Assembly: GCF_010183535.1 (NCBI RefSeq)
Contig: NC_071329.1
Location: 9,672,001-9,736,000 of the forward strand
Reading direction: 5' to 3'
DNA length: 64,000 nucleotides
Source: Caenorhabditis remanei
Lineage: Eukaryota > Nematoda > Chromadorea > Rhabditida > Rhabditidae
In this document: positions 47,492-58,294 of the stretch, in pieces
How the letters are laid out: each line of letters starts with the position of its first letter
Position numbering within the stretch: position 1 is the first letter of the stretch
The notes under the pieces: generated by a model
Database searches by the model: none
The model's input: the letters and a program-made list of their open reading frames with translations, nothing else
What the model was told of the DNA's origin: nothing
Program-made: the position numbers and the translations under genes

Positions 47492-50316
47492 CTATTGTGA
47501 GTTTTTGTTACGCATAAACTGAAGAATATCCTTTTTAGTGATTATTCCAAGTACTTTTCCGTTTTTGGTGACAAGTACGTGGCGAAGTCCAAGCTTTCTG
47601 AACATGTCAATGACAGTTTCCATCGGTGTCTGATCTGTTACTGTCATTGGAGCCTGTAATAAATCAGTGTTTGATGCATAAAGGTTAGAAAGAAATTTTT
47701 TAAAAACTCACCATATCTAAAATTTTACGAAGTCTTAATGGTGCTGGTGCTCCAGGCACTGAATCTGGTACTGCATCAGAGAAATAAGCAATTGAGTTTG
47801 TTACAACATATGGTTGAGTTTTACGAGCAGTGTGTAGAGCAAGAAGAATATCTCGTCTACAATGATTAAAATTAATGGAAATCATTTAGATGAAGCTATA
47901 CCTGGTAATAAAACCAACAAGATGCATACTGTTATGTGACACGACGACTGGGAATCCATTAAAATCTGTTTGTCGGAGTAAACCTTCCAGATCTCCAAGT
48001 GTCATTCCACTTTCAGTAATCACACTCAGCTCATTTTTGAGCTCCCTCAAATCACTCATGGACAATTCATCAGCAACTTGACGATGGATTGAGGGACGCA
48101 TAACTTGGCTGGCCACTGTGGAATAAGGATATTCTCCTTTTGAATCAAGGAATGGGTATCCGTTTAGTTCAATATGTGCTTCGTAGATTCCCTGAAAAAT
48201 AAATTATTAGTTAAAAAAAAAAGGAAAATGGCAAACCATTTTTGAGATTCCGTCTCCAATCCATTTAGAGAACATTGTTGCAACCATAGTTGGCACAATG
48301 AATTCTAAACTTCCAGTTAATTCAAACATGATGACGACAAGAGATACGGTCATTCGTGTGACTCCTCCTAATACAGCAGCCGCACCAACCATTGCATACA
48401 GTCCGGGCATGACACAATCCTTACCAATCTGACAAGTAAAGTATTCAGAATGACCAGGTGTTGCTTGTACGGAACGAAAGATTTGGTCAACTGTGATTCC
48501 AAGAATCCGACCAGCAATGGCACCCATTCCGATAGAAGGTACGAATAAACCACATGGAACTTTGATACCGAAAGTGAAAATCGTAATAATGAACTTGAAA
48601 ATAAGAGCCCAGAGAAGCTGTCCAAACGCAATGCTCAATGCCTTATTTTGATCACACAGTGAATCTTCATCAGTCTGATCTTCACATCGATCGAATAACT
48701 GCTGGATCATTGAGAGAGCCGATTTGCGAGTGAATGGATTGAAATAGGAAATTGCAGCAGTAATAAGAGTGATAATCATAACTTCGTAAATTGGGTTTCC
48801 ACCGAGTGTTTTTGAATTCTTCCGGAAACGAGACCATCTGGAAGATAGGTGTGGAATTTTTTCAATGGATCGTTGAAAACTACCTGATGTTTGCAAAAAT
48901 AAACAGACTACCGATAATTCCTCCGAAAAGTCCAAGAAGTGCGAATGGTACAAGCTCGATGAAAGTCCATTTCATCATGTAATCTACGTGGAATAGAGAA
49001 GTCTGAAAACAAATAAAAATTAAAGTTTTAGCTGACAAACTACTTACCTGGTTACTGCCGAAAGGATTTACAAATCTCAAAATGATTCCAGCGACAAGAG
49101 CACAGAAGAAAGACCTCCACATTGTCTTCAACGGAAAATAATATGATGCCTCTTCTAAACTGAACAGAACTCCTCCAATCGGTGCTCCGAAAGCAACACT
49201 AACTCCTGCGGCAGCAGAAGCAGAAAGAATTTCACGTTTCTTTGCTTCATTCAGTCCGTATTTGGGGAAAAGGTACGAAAATATGTTTCCAATACAGCAG
49301 GCAAGATGAACCATCGGACCTTCTTTTCCGAGTGATAACCCAGATGCTGAAGAAAGAATCAAGCCAACGGATTTGATGATGAATGTCCATTTTCCGAGAT
49401 ATCCCCTGATCACAAATCCAGATAGGATACATTTAATCTCGGGTATTCCAGAACCACAAGCATACGGCGCAAAGATTTTCACAAAAAGTACCGCAAGAGT
49501 TGACATTGCAACTGCCCATCCGATATAGAATATCCATTCGAGGAATAAAAATAGAAAACTGCTTGAATTATAGTAGTTGAGCATCCAAGGCCATTTTGTC
49601 CATGCTTTACATTCGTCGTCTTTATAAAATGTGTCGTTTGATGACCAACAACAATGTTCTCGATCTAACCAGAAACGATCTGCACAAACTCCTGTCTGTA
49701 AAAACGTATTCGGTTTTCTACGCAACTCTTATTTTCGAACCTTCAAATCGCTCATCCATCTCGCTCCAATATCAATAATTCCGGCAGTCGCTCCAGCAGC
49801 GAGACCAACAAATAAAACACATATCCAACCTGCACCGGCATCCCATCCTGACTGTAATAATCCCAACGGAAAATCTACTCTGAAATTATTACATAATAAT
49901 TACAGTGCAATCAAATCAGTGCTCACTTTTTTTTCGAAATCATTTTATGTCGTAACCGATCTCGTGCCAAATCTCGTTGCCAGTCGATTGTATGAAAATC
50001 TCCATATTTACTTTAAAAATGAAACGATCAGAGTCTTCATGTCTGCTGAGCCTTACCTAAAAAATGGAGGAGCCAGTGCATCCGGTAGGTCTTCATCTGT
50101 TTTAAACCTGACATCATCTATGGCACCGAACGGGTTGAAGTCACTAGAAGAGCTGCCACCACCTGAAAGTTCTACTTTTGAAATCAATTTTTAAGAAAAA
50201 ATGTATTCTCAAATACCTGTAGTCATATCAAGATGTATCGTAGCAGATGTTCCACTAGGCTCCAATTCAACTTCATCTGTAGATCCCAAGGTTGACGACC
50301 TTCCTGCTCGTTCCAT
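47492..50316 (-). CDS. clh-5: ClC-3/4/5-type chloride/proton exchanger
   Basis: Intracellular Cl-/H+ antiporter of the endosomal ClC-3/4/5 branch. Ten exons (50217-50316, 50057-50162, 49927-50010, 49741-49879, 49048-49695, 48884-49002, 48237-48837, 47902-48191, 47712-47856, 47492-47653) join in frame to 797 residues. All ClC signatures are present: [16 protein letters not shown] with the gating glutamate, [18 protein letters not shown] with the proton-transfer glutamate region, and [15 protein letters not shown]. Two C-terminal CBS domains follow, the second within [18 protein letters not shown] to the end ([19 protein letters not shown]). The gating and proton glutamates predict exchange rather than channel activity. 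The start lies six bases after a GTTTGCAG acceptor. It is divergent from the TFIIS gene. Confidence 0.95.
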
Positions 50317-51038
50317 TTTGGACTGCAAACGATTAAATTGCAGTGAGAAGAAAAAAGATCGATAGAGTGGAAGGGATGTTTTTTTGAAGAGAAATGCAAC
50401 CGAGGAAAGAAGCATGGTAAACAGTATTTCGCAATACGAGCACAAAAACTCAACTTTTTCAATACGTTCATAGGAACGGAATGAAAGAAATATTTTAGAA
50501 ACTTTCATTAAAAACTGTCACCTAGTGCGAAACATGGCATAACTACAATACCAAAGTTTTCTAATTTTGACGAAAATTCATGGCAAAAGATGTTATTCTA
50601 AATAGACTGGAACGAAAAAGAAATATATAGGTCGTTAAGAAGAATGTGAGAATGTAATCTTCAAAGAACGGGCAAAAGGAACGAATAAGAACATAAATGT
50701 TTGGTTTGGTGAGAGAGGGTTTTAGCAGATTAGAACTGGAACAAATTTTTCAGCACTAAAAAGATAATACTCTCTGTCCATATATGAAAAGCTGAATCCA
50801 GTACGATATCAGGTGATAATTTATCTGAATCCAGTCCAGCTTTGTTGGCCGGGCACGAGAAGTACGCTAGCACTCTTACTGGCACATTGGCGGATGCTCT
50901 GCGTATTTCTCGTGATTTTTTTTCATTTTCGTTAATATTCACCTTGTCATATTCACAAAAAACCAAATCAATATCTTTGAATTCGTTTAAAAAATTCGTT
51001 TTTTTTAAATAAAATTCTTCCTCCGAATTTCAGCGAAG
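50317..51038. other. Divergent promoter region, clh-5 / TFIIS
   Basis: About 0.7 kb shared upstream region. It ends in a TTTCAG acceptor five bases before the TFIIS start. Specific promoter elements cannot be assigned. Confidence 0.5.
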
Positions 51039-52102
51039 ATGGCAGGCCTCGAAAGTGCGCAGGCTCTATGTAAGCGCGTCGATGACATTTGCAAGAACGG
51101 AATGGGATCGAAGGACGAGTGCATCAAGCTACTGGACGATTTGGCTAAATTCCAGATGACCGTGGAAATAATTCAGGTAAATGACAAAAGTAGATTTACT
51201 AGTCATAATTTCGTTAACTTTGCAGCAAACGAGCATTGGAATTAAAGTCAACATGATGCGGAAAAAAGTTCCAGACGAGTCCCTTGCTAAAAGAACCAAG
51301 AATATTATAAAAGTAGATTTATTGCGAAGTTAAGACTTTAATTTGATTTATTATAGGAGTGGAAGAACATAGTTGATTCAAAGAGCAAGTCACAGGACGA
51401 CAGTGATGCCCCAGCACCTAAAAAACAGAGAAAGGAAAGTGTTGAAGAGCCGAAGGTTGAAAAGAAGAAAATTGAAGCTCCATACAAAAGACAAGAATCA
51501 AATAATCGTCCAGAAATTGTTGCACAGTTCGCAAGTGCTTCATTCCCACCAAAGCATCTGGAGAATGACGAGACTCGTCTAAAATCGGCACAGCTTTTAC
51601 TGTCTGCTCTTCGATTCGGAGAGATGCCCCAGGGAACTCTGGATCCAGAAGAATTGGCCGTTCAAATAGAGGAAAAGTTGTATTCGGTAAGTTATTAAGA
51701 TAGGACGTATCCCATGTGTCATCTTTTTAGGTTCATCGTGACACGAACAAAAACTACTCAGCAGCCGTTCGTAGTCGTATTTTCAATCTTCGTGACAAGA
51801 AGAATCTTGCTCTTCGTGAGAATGTCCTAACTGGTGTTGTTCGCGCAGAGAAATTCGCGACAATGACAAGTGAAGAAATGGCATCACCAGAAATTCGCAA
51901 CATGCGTGATAAGTTCACCAAGGAGGCAATTTTGGAGCATCAAATGAGTGTCCAACAAGGAACACCATCTGACATGTTCAAATGCGGAAAATGTGGAAAG
52001 AAGAACTGCACCTACACTCAACTTCAAACACGCTCATCTGACGAACCGATGACTACATTTGTCTTCTGTCTCGAGTGCGGAAACCGCTGGAAGTTCTGTT
52101 AA
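51039..52102 (+). CDS. Transcription elongation factor TFIIS
   Basis: Rescues backtracked RNA polymerase II by stimulating transcript cleavage. Exons 51039-51176, 51226-51312, 51357-51686 and 51731-52102 give 308 residues, typical for TFIIS. The N-terminal LW/TFIIN domain is about residues 1-85 ([28 protein letters not shown]). A charged Lys-rich linker follows. The central domain (about 140-250) has [16 protein letters not shown] and LRENVLTGV. The C-terminal zinc ribbon has CGKCGKKNC and [11 protein letters not shown], with the invariant [13 protein letters not shown] loop carrying the catalytic Asp-Glu pair. Complete and apparently functional. Likely orthologue of C. elegans T24H10.1. Confidence 0.96.
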
Positions 52103-52402
52103 TTATCGTGTTTCTTATAACTTATTATATTCATCACATATACCTTTCCCTAATTTACTCTTTGTCTGATACTCAGTTTTTTTTTCGTAAAAGGGCCCCG
52201 GAAAAGTTCGACTTGTGTAATATTATCTGTTAACTTATTGGTTTATTTTTCTACCCTTCCCCTTTATCATCCACTGTCTTGTGTCTCAAAGTGAAAACAG
52301 TTATTGCATATGAACGATTCGTTTAAAAATTGATATACAAATCAAAATAGCACAAGCCGGATAATTTAATATAATGCATCTTCTTAAATTTTGGTCGACA
52401 TT
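52103..52402. other. Convergent 3' region of TFIIS and dyrb-1
   Basis: About 300 bases of AT-rich 3' UTR sequence between two converging genes. Confidence 0.5.
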
Positions 52403-52849
52403 TCAGGAAAGGTCCTTGATAACCATGATGACGTGGTCCTTGTCGGGAGCGATCATGATCTCGTTTTTCTTTGTCCGAAGCCTCAGAAATGTGAGATCAT
52501 TGCTCGAATCGAGCTCACGAATCGACGTCTTTGTTTTCTCACACAGTTGTTGGAGAAAAGCTGTATGGGATTGTGTGGCGTCACTGTCGATTGTTGAATG
52601 AATAACTCGTCCTGAAACAATGAGTATGATTTATAATAGATTATCTTAAAACACGAACTGTTTAGGTCAAATTTGTGTTTTCTATTTTGAAACAAGTCGT
52701 TTCGAAAAGAAAGCGATTCAGTTCGGTATAGTATTGCTAACAATATAAAATCTCGATTTTTATAACTAACCAGCTGAATCGACGACAATGATTCCAACCA
52801 CTCCTTTCTCGGATTGAAGACGACGAATGGTTTCCTCGAAGTCCGACAT
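52403..52849 (-). CDS. dyrb-1: Dynein light chain, roadblock/LC7 type
   Basis: Non-catalytic cytoplasmic dynein subunit that dimerises and binds the intermediate chain. Exons 52771-52849 and 52403-52611 give 95 residues, the usual length. Motifs are MSDFEETIRRLQSEKGVVGI, IVVDSAGRVIHSTID and KNEIMIAPDKDHVIMVIKD. The ATG lies directly at a TTTTTCAG acceptor, so a spliced leader would leave no other 5' UTR. It lies about 430 bp downstream of dnj-23 on the same strand, possibly in an operon. The position matches C. elegans T24H10.6. Confidence 0.95.
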
Positions 52850-53280
52850 CTGAAAAATGAAAAAATGTGTGGAAGAATTCGAATTTTGTTGAAAAGGAAA
52901 GCGCTGAAAAGAGCACACAACCGAATTTCTCTATTTTCCACTTGAGGAGATATAAATTCAATTTCCTCTGGCCGGATGCTGAGAGACCAACAACGACAAG
53001 AAGATATTCGAAAGTTGTGGACAACTTTTGGTATAAAACAGAGTAAGATAAAGAAGAGAACGATATTTCTTTGAAAAATAGTCAACCAGAAAGTTAATGG
53101 ACATGTATAAAAGTACAAAACATGAGAATGGGAGCGAGAGTTAGAGATCCTTTTACAGATGTTCTTAAGAAATCATATGAGGAATAGTGACCAGTTGGAC
53201 AGAAAATTTATAAGAAAAGAATAAGAAGATAGTGAGCGGGATAGAAGATGTGACGACAGCATGGGCAAATCCTGATTCAA
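52850..53280. other. Spacer between dnj-23 and dyrb-1
   Basis: 431 bases between two same-strand genes. Long open frames on the minus strand here are read-through of intronic and spacer DNA. I see no clear AATAAA; TATAAA near 53200 (antisense) might serve for dnj-23. Confidence 0.5.
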
Positions 53281-54226
53281 TTACTGCCGCTTTGCCTTTT
53301 TGGAGGAAGAAGGTGCATATTTAGCTGCCAGCGCGTCGAGGAACGAATCTGATTTTTCTTCCCGTTCTTTTTGGCGACCTTTGATCAGAGCCATGAGGTC
53401 CGCGTCGCTCTGAAAAATGAAACATAAGCGGCTGAATGCGTGTTTGAAGTTTAGACATATTTATAGCAATATATGAATTGTGATCGAGTTTTCACAGACA
53501 CATGGGTACTGATTACGTCAAAATTAACAAACCTGAGTAAGATTCTCGGCTTCTGTTGCTTCCTTCTCAGCTTTGCGCTTATATGCGATCATCTTTTTCT
53601 GAAACCAGGAGAATAGATTACGTTAAATTTTTTTCTTCACCTCGGTGGTGCTCGTTTCATATTTCTTCGTTGTTTCAATCTCGCCTGCTTCGATGAGTGA
53701 ATCGAGAGCTTTCTTCAAGTCGTCTATAGTATCGTATCCAATCGCATACTCCTGGATTTTCGAAATATCGCCTTTGCACTTGTTATAGTGACCGATCAAT
53801 TCGTCTTTTTGTTCTCTGGATCCTTGATACGTACTCATGAAATTGTCTATGTCCTCCTTCGTTACTTTTTTGAAAATTTTTCTCCAGGCTTTCAAGACGT
53901 CTTCGTTCATCTCTTCATCGTCGACAGAACCTGTTTCATCGTAAATTTTTCTTCTTTCATCGTGAGATAGGATCTGATAGGCCTTATTGAGCAATTGGAA
54001 CTTTGCTGTGTATGTTTCCTTCTCATCTTCTCCGAGGTTCGATTTATCCGGATGCCAGCGCATCGATTGACGGTAGTAGCCTTTTTTAACTTAATTGCAT
54101 AAGTTAACACTTCAGGCAAAATTGTTCAAATTACTTACGTTCTTTGCTGTCGCAATCTTTCTTGACTCCGAGAAGCTCATAAAGACATTCTGTCTCGAAA
54201 TGTGTTTTACACTCCTCCAAGAACAT
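53281..54226 (-). CDS. dnj-23: DNAJC9-like J-domain protein
   Basis: HSP70 co-chaperone; DNAJC9 in animals also binds histones H3-H4. Exons 54139-54226, 53641-54089, 53533-53598 and 53281-53409 give 243 residues (human about 260). The J domain is about residues 14-80: LYELLGVKKDCDSKE, then MRWHPDKSN with the essential HPD, then KAYQILSHDERRKIYDE. The middle region (EDVLKAWRKIFKKVTKEDID, FMSTYQGSREQKDELI) and the basic tail (IKGRQKEREEKSDSFLDAL, ending SSKKAKRQ) match DNAJC9. I chose the Met at 54226 because a TTTTTCCAG acceptor lies 27 bases upstream and human DNAJC9 starts at the equivalent place. The longer frame from 54349 would read through that acceptor. Confidence 0.93.
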
Positions 54227-55098
54227 GAAGAATGATGGATTGACTGATTTCAGCTGGAAAAATGATCGATTTTCAGTGAAACTGTTGCGAAACGGTGGGA
54301 ATAAGCAGAGATATTTAGCACGAAATCGGAAAATGACATTTCGCTCCATTGTACGAAAAAAGAGGCGCGCCGTTCAAACGAGTGTGAGAATGATGGAAAT
54401 GGGTTTACTTGAATCATAATTTGGAAGGAAAGGGAGCAATTATCTGTTACCATATATGAGAATTAGAAGTTGAGGATCACCAAGAGTAGTCGATGAACGA
54501 TAGAAAACTTTAAATTCTTGAAAAATACGAAGTGCTTGAAAGCGAATGAGTTTATCTGATTTCCATGACAACGGCAACACATTTGGTTCGGAAAATTCGG
54601 AATGAAAATGTAAATATTGAATTATTGAATTGAATTTTTCATTCGACAGTACCTTTCTGTTCGGGACATCTCAACGATTTATCTTATGCGCCTTGAAAGT
54701 ACTGTATCACCATCATGATTCATGAACATTTTCGATGTAAATTTCGCAACCCAAGTTAGAATTTCAACATTTAAAAAACTTGAAGTGACACACCTAAAGT
54801 GCATAGAAGTCACAAAACGAGCAGACTATATTGTAGCCTATGTGATGCCTGTTTGCGGGAAGCAAAAAGAGGAAAAACGAGGGCGAGGCCGTCCGTTTTC
54901 CTAGCAAGACCATTATTCTACGTACATTCTCCTCTCTAGCTATCTTGCCGTCTCCTTTTCTCTTTCTATCTCATCGGCGTTTCTTTCCTTGAGCTCTTGT
55001 GGAGCACTCCCATTTCTGGCGCCTACTTTTCTTCCAATGATTTCTTTATCTTTCTAGAATCGGTGTTGTGTTGTGCTCGTGAATCCCTCTCTTCTGAA
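54227..55098. other. Divergent promoter region, dnj-23 / TMEM53-like gene
   Basis: About 0.9 kb. It holds the dnj-23 leader (to 54253), then AT-rich DNA and a CTCT-rich stretch. A TTTCTAG acceptor near 55058 may be the 5' splice-in site of the TMEM53-like gene. Confidence 0.5.
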
Positions 55099-56556
55099 AT
55101 GTTCATCGAAGCCGTTGCCGGTCTTGCTTCGGCTTTCGTTGTAACTTATATCGGGTTAGTTTTCTGTTTTGACAGCTTATGTTATTTCGAAAGAAGGTTC
55201 CACTGGTTTTGGTATGGGCGTTTCATATGACATGCATCTAAGTTGTGAATCACACTCTTCACAATTCTGTGAGCGTACTCTCCACTGTGTTATTCTCTTT
55301 TTATTTCAGAATGACGTTAGTGGCTCCATCAGAAATAACCGATAAAGAAGCTGAAGATATTACGACAAATAAAGGTGCGATATCCTTTGATGAGAAGATT
55401 TTCTGATTTTTAATTTTTGTAGAAGAATCGAAGAAAACAGGCAACGAAGCAGCTATCAAGAATCTCGTTCCTGAATCGAAAACTCTTGTGGTTCTTTTTG
55501 GATGGGCTGGATGCAGAGACAGATATCTTTCAAAATATGCGCAATATTATCAGGATGCAGGGTAAGATCTATTCTCATATTCATTATGGTAACTGCAAAA
55601 GTTCCATAGGAAAAGTCAGATCCGCTACTGAAGATTCTATGTCTGCAATTTAGAATACATATTTTAAAATGTTACCTCAAAACTTGAATTAGAACTTGAA
55701 TTATGTATATTGGGCAAGTTCATTGAAAACTTATAGAGTTAAACTTGTTTTTCAGAATTTCAACAGTTCGTTTCACTGCCCCTATCGCCAAAATCAGAAG
55801 TTTCTCGTCTTACCGCCCATTTGCTCGATGTTTCCACCGAATACTCAACGAGATTCTCGAAGAGAAATCCGACATCACCACAATTTATTTCCATGTTTTC
55901 TCAATGAATGGATGTTCTTTGCTTGCCGCTTACTGGGATCAACTCAATGAACTCGAAAATGGAAAAGATATTCAATCGAAAGCAAGAGGACTCATATTTG
56001 ATAGTTGCCCTGCCTTCACAACTCCATCCCAGAGTGCTCACGCAATCTCATTTGCCACGTTGCCACCAAGTCACTATCATGGAGCTTTGAGAGGTTCTTA
56101 CCGAGCAGTACTCTACACATTTTTCTCGTTCCACAGAGGAGTTCTTTGGTTGAGATCATTTTTAGACAAGGATATTTATGAAAAGCATTATGCATACTTC
56201 AAAATGATTACTTTCGAAAATTTGCCAACCAAACAACTTTATATTTATGGACCAGCAGACTTGGTAGGTTAAACTTTCGTGATAATCTATTCGCATAATT
56301 TAAATTTCAGGTTTGTTCCGAAGAATCAATTGAAGATTACGCCAAACTAATGGAGCAGCGTGGAATATCAATCTCGAAGCTCCGCCTCCTCGATTCTCTT
56401 CATTGTCAACACCTTCGATCTCATCCAGTGACTTACACTCAAGAATGTCTAGACTTTGTAAAATCCGGGCATTTACCAGCCAACCGGAGTCGTGTGCCCC
56501 TCGAAAATACTGAAGGAATCGAACAAAATGACGTTCCAGAGGAGCTTGCCTATTAA
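55099..56556 (+). CDS. TMEM53/DUF829-like alpha/beta-hydrolase-fold protein
   Basis: Five exons (55099-55154, 55310-55374, 55423-55561, 55756-56263, 56311-56556) give 337 residues. A hydrophobic N-terminus (MFIEAVAGLASAFVVTYIG) may be a signal or membrane anchor. The hydrolase-like core starts at KTLVVLFGWAGCRDRYLSKY. The nucleophile-elbow position reads FHVFSMNGC, so Ser is present but the classical GxSxG is not. Then GLIFDSCPA, KQLYIYGPADLVCSEESI and a late His in SHPVTYTQECLDFV follow the DUF829 pattern. Human TMEM53 (NET4) is a nuclear-envelope protein; enzymatic activity is not established. A poly(A) signal lies at 56744-56749. Likely C. elegans T24H10.4. Confidence 0.88.
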
Positions 56557-58294
56557 ATTGAGTTTAATCATTTTCATTGCTCTAATAATACAATTTTAAA
56601 CTCATTAGATCGCATAATAACTTAGTTATTGACCGGTTCTTTCATCTCCTTTCCCTGCTTGAACTCTATGTTTTAATTAAAATGATCCCGTATTTTTGTT
56701 TACGATGAGCTTTAAAAGTTTCTATATACTGTTTGTTAGTTAAAATAAAATAGTTTTTTTTTAGTCCCTTTTCAGAAAATTCTTTTAAAAAGCAACAGAA
56801 CATTGGCTGTAAATATTATCTCGAAGAGAGATCATTCGTATGCAGATGCACTTTTGTTTTCTTTTTCGATGCTTTTCAAATTATTTTATTTTGAGCTACG
56901 TTTTGCTCCCCACTGTTCCATAATTTGTTCTCAAAATCACCTGAAAAAGAATGGGTGGGCAAAAGAAGAAGAAGAATAGAAACCAAATTGATTCCGATGT
57001 GATGTCATTTCCACTAATCTGTCTTTTTTTCTATTTCTCTCCCCAGTTTTTGGTGCGATTTTCGAATTGCTGACTGACGGAGAATTTCGTTCCGATGTGA
57101 TTTCGATGACCGTTGAAAAGTGAGGAGCAGACAATCAAGGAATTATAGATAGTATTGATAAATGAGAGAGAAAAAGAACAAATATGGAGGGAGAGAAAAC
57201 AAGAAATTATCAATGATGAGTGATACTACTGTAGTGATTGATACTGAAAGAGAAACGAGAGTGGAAAAGAGACAACAGTTTGTATCAGTTGGATGGAAGG
57301 ATAGTTAATGGTTAGGAAAAAATAAAACGATGACAATTTCATTTGTGATCAACGGAAAATGTCATATTTTGGAAATTACTAATGAAAAACTGAAAAACAA
57401 TGATTGATAATCCTGGAAAAGGTTATTCGTTCGGAATGACTAGAGTGAAAGCTTATCAGCCTGTCACATAAACTGTTGAAACATTATCAGATCTTTTCAA
57501 GATGCTTTATTTGCAGCTTTCAGAAAGAAATATACTACAGTACCTATGGTTGGAAAAACTTCAATAAAGTTCTGTAAACGAAAATTGACCGAGTTTCGGG
57601 GTCACCCCTTTCTTAAAACTTTAAACGTTTCAGAGAAATATAAACCAATTTCCTTTTAGGTGATGTGAGTGAGAGAAGAAAATAAGTGTTTTCGAAAGAA
57701 GGTCCGTGCCTCTAATGAGGACTTTTTTCCAGGATCTACACGGAAAACAAGCCAGGAGGGCCAACTAGAATTAGTCTACGTCTCTTTCTGGTTAAGTGGG
57801 TGGAAAGACAAATACAAAAGTCAGAGAGGGAGAGCGAGTGAGAGCAAAAGAGAGGACGGAAGCACACATTATTTACGGTAACTATTTCCACGAACTTTAT
57901 CTTTGTCTCTTTCTCTCTCTGTTAACCTTTCGAAATGTCATCGGGAAAGAAAAGAAATATAAAGAGAAAATGAGAGAGATATCCTCTGGATTCTCTCCAT
58001 TTTCAATGTTTTCTTTTGACGTTCGTTTGTCTTTCTGCGTCTCCAGAAGATGCCATGGATCACTAGATTCTGAAAAAGAGAAGTAGGAGGAGAAGAGACA
58101 GAAATATAGAACAACATGAGAGAAAGAGAAAAAGAGAAAGAGTGAGTGTGCGTGTGACTCATTCTCGGCCCGCCAACAACTAACCCCCCATCGTCGTCGT
58201 CAACCCGATTCGTCATCAACTTCTCCTTCTTCATCTTTATCGTTTTCCTTCATTTTCTTCTATTTATCAACTCGAAAAACAATAATCAGAAACC
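56557..58294. other. Intergenic, upstream of the right-edge gene
   Basis: Holds the TMEM53-like 3' UTR and then GA-rich and GAGAGA sequence from about 57660 to 58150, followed by CGTCGTCGT. No gene is supported. It may contain the distal promoter of the gene beginning at 58295. Confidence 0.5.
56744..56749 (+). terminator. Poly(A) signal AATAAA of the TMEM53-like gene
   Basis: AATAAA about 190 bases after the stop codon, in an A/T-rich 3' UTR. Confidence 0.55.

Noticed and set aside
52483..53118. 211-codon minus-strand ORF
   Set aside because: Reads across the dyrb-1 coding exon in the wrong frame, its intron and the spacer; Phe/Ile/Ser-rich and non-homologous.
54227..54349. Upstream Met extending the DNAJC9-like protein
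   Set aside because: The extension would read through a strong TTTTTCCAG acceptor, and human DNAJC9 aligns from the Met at 54226.
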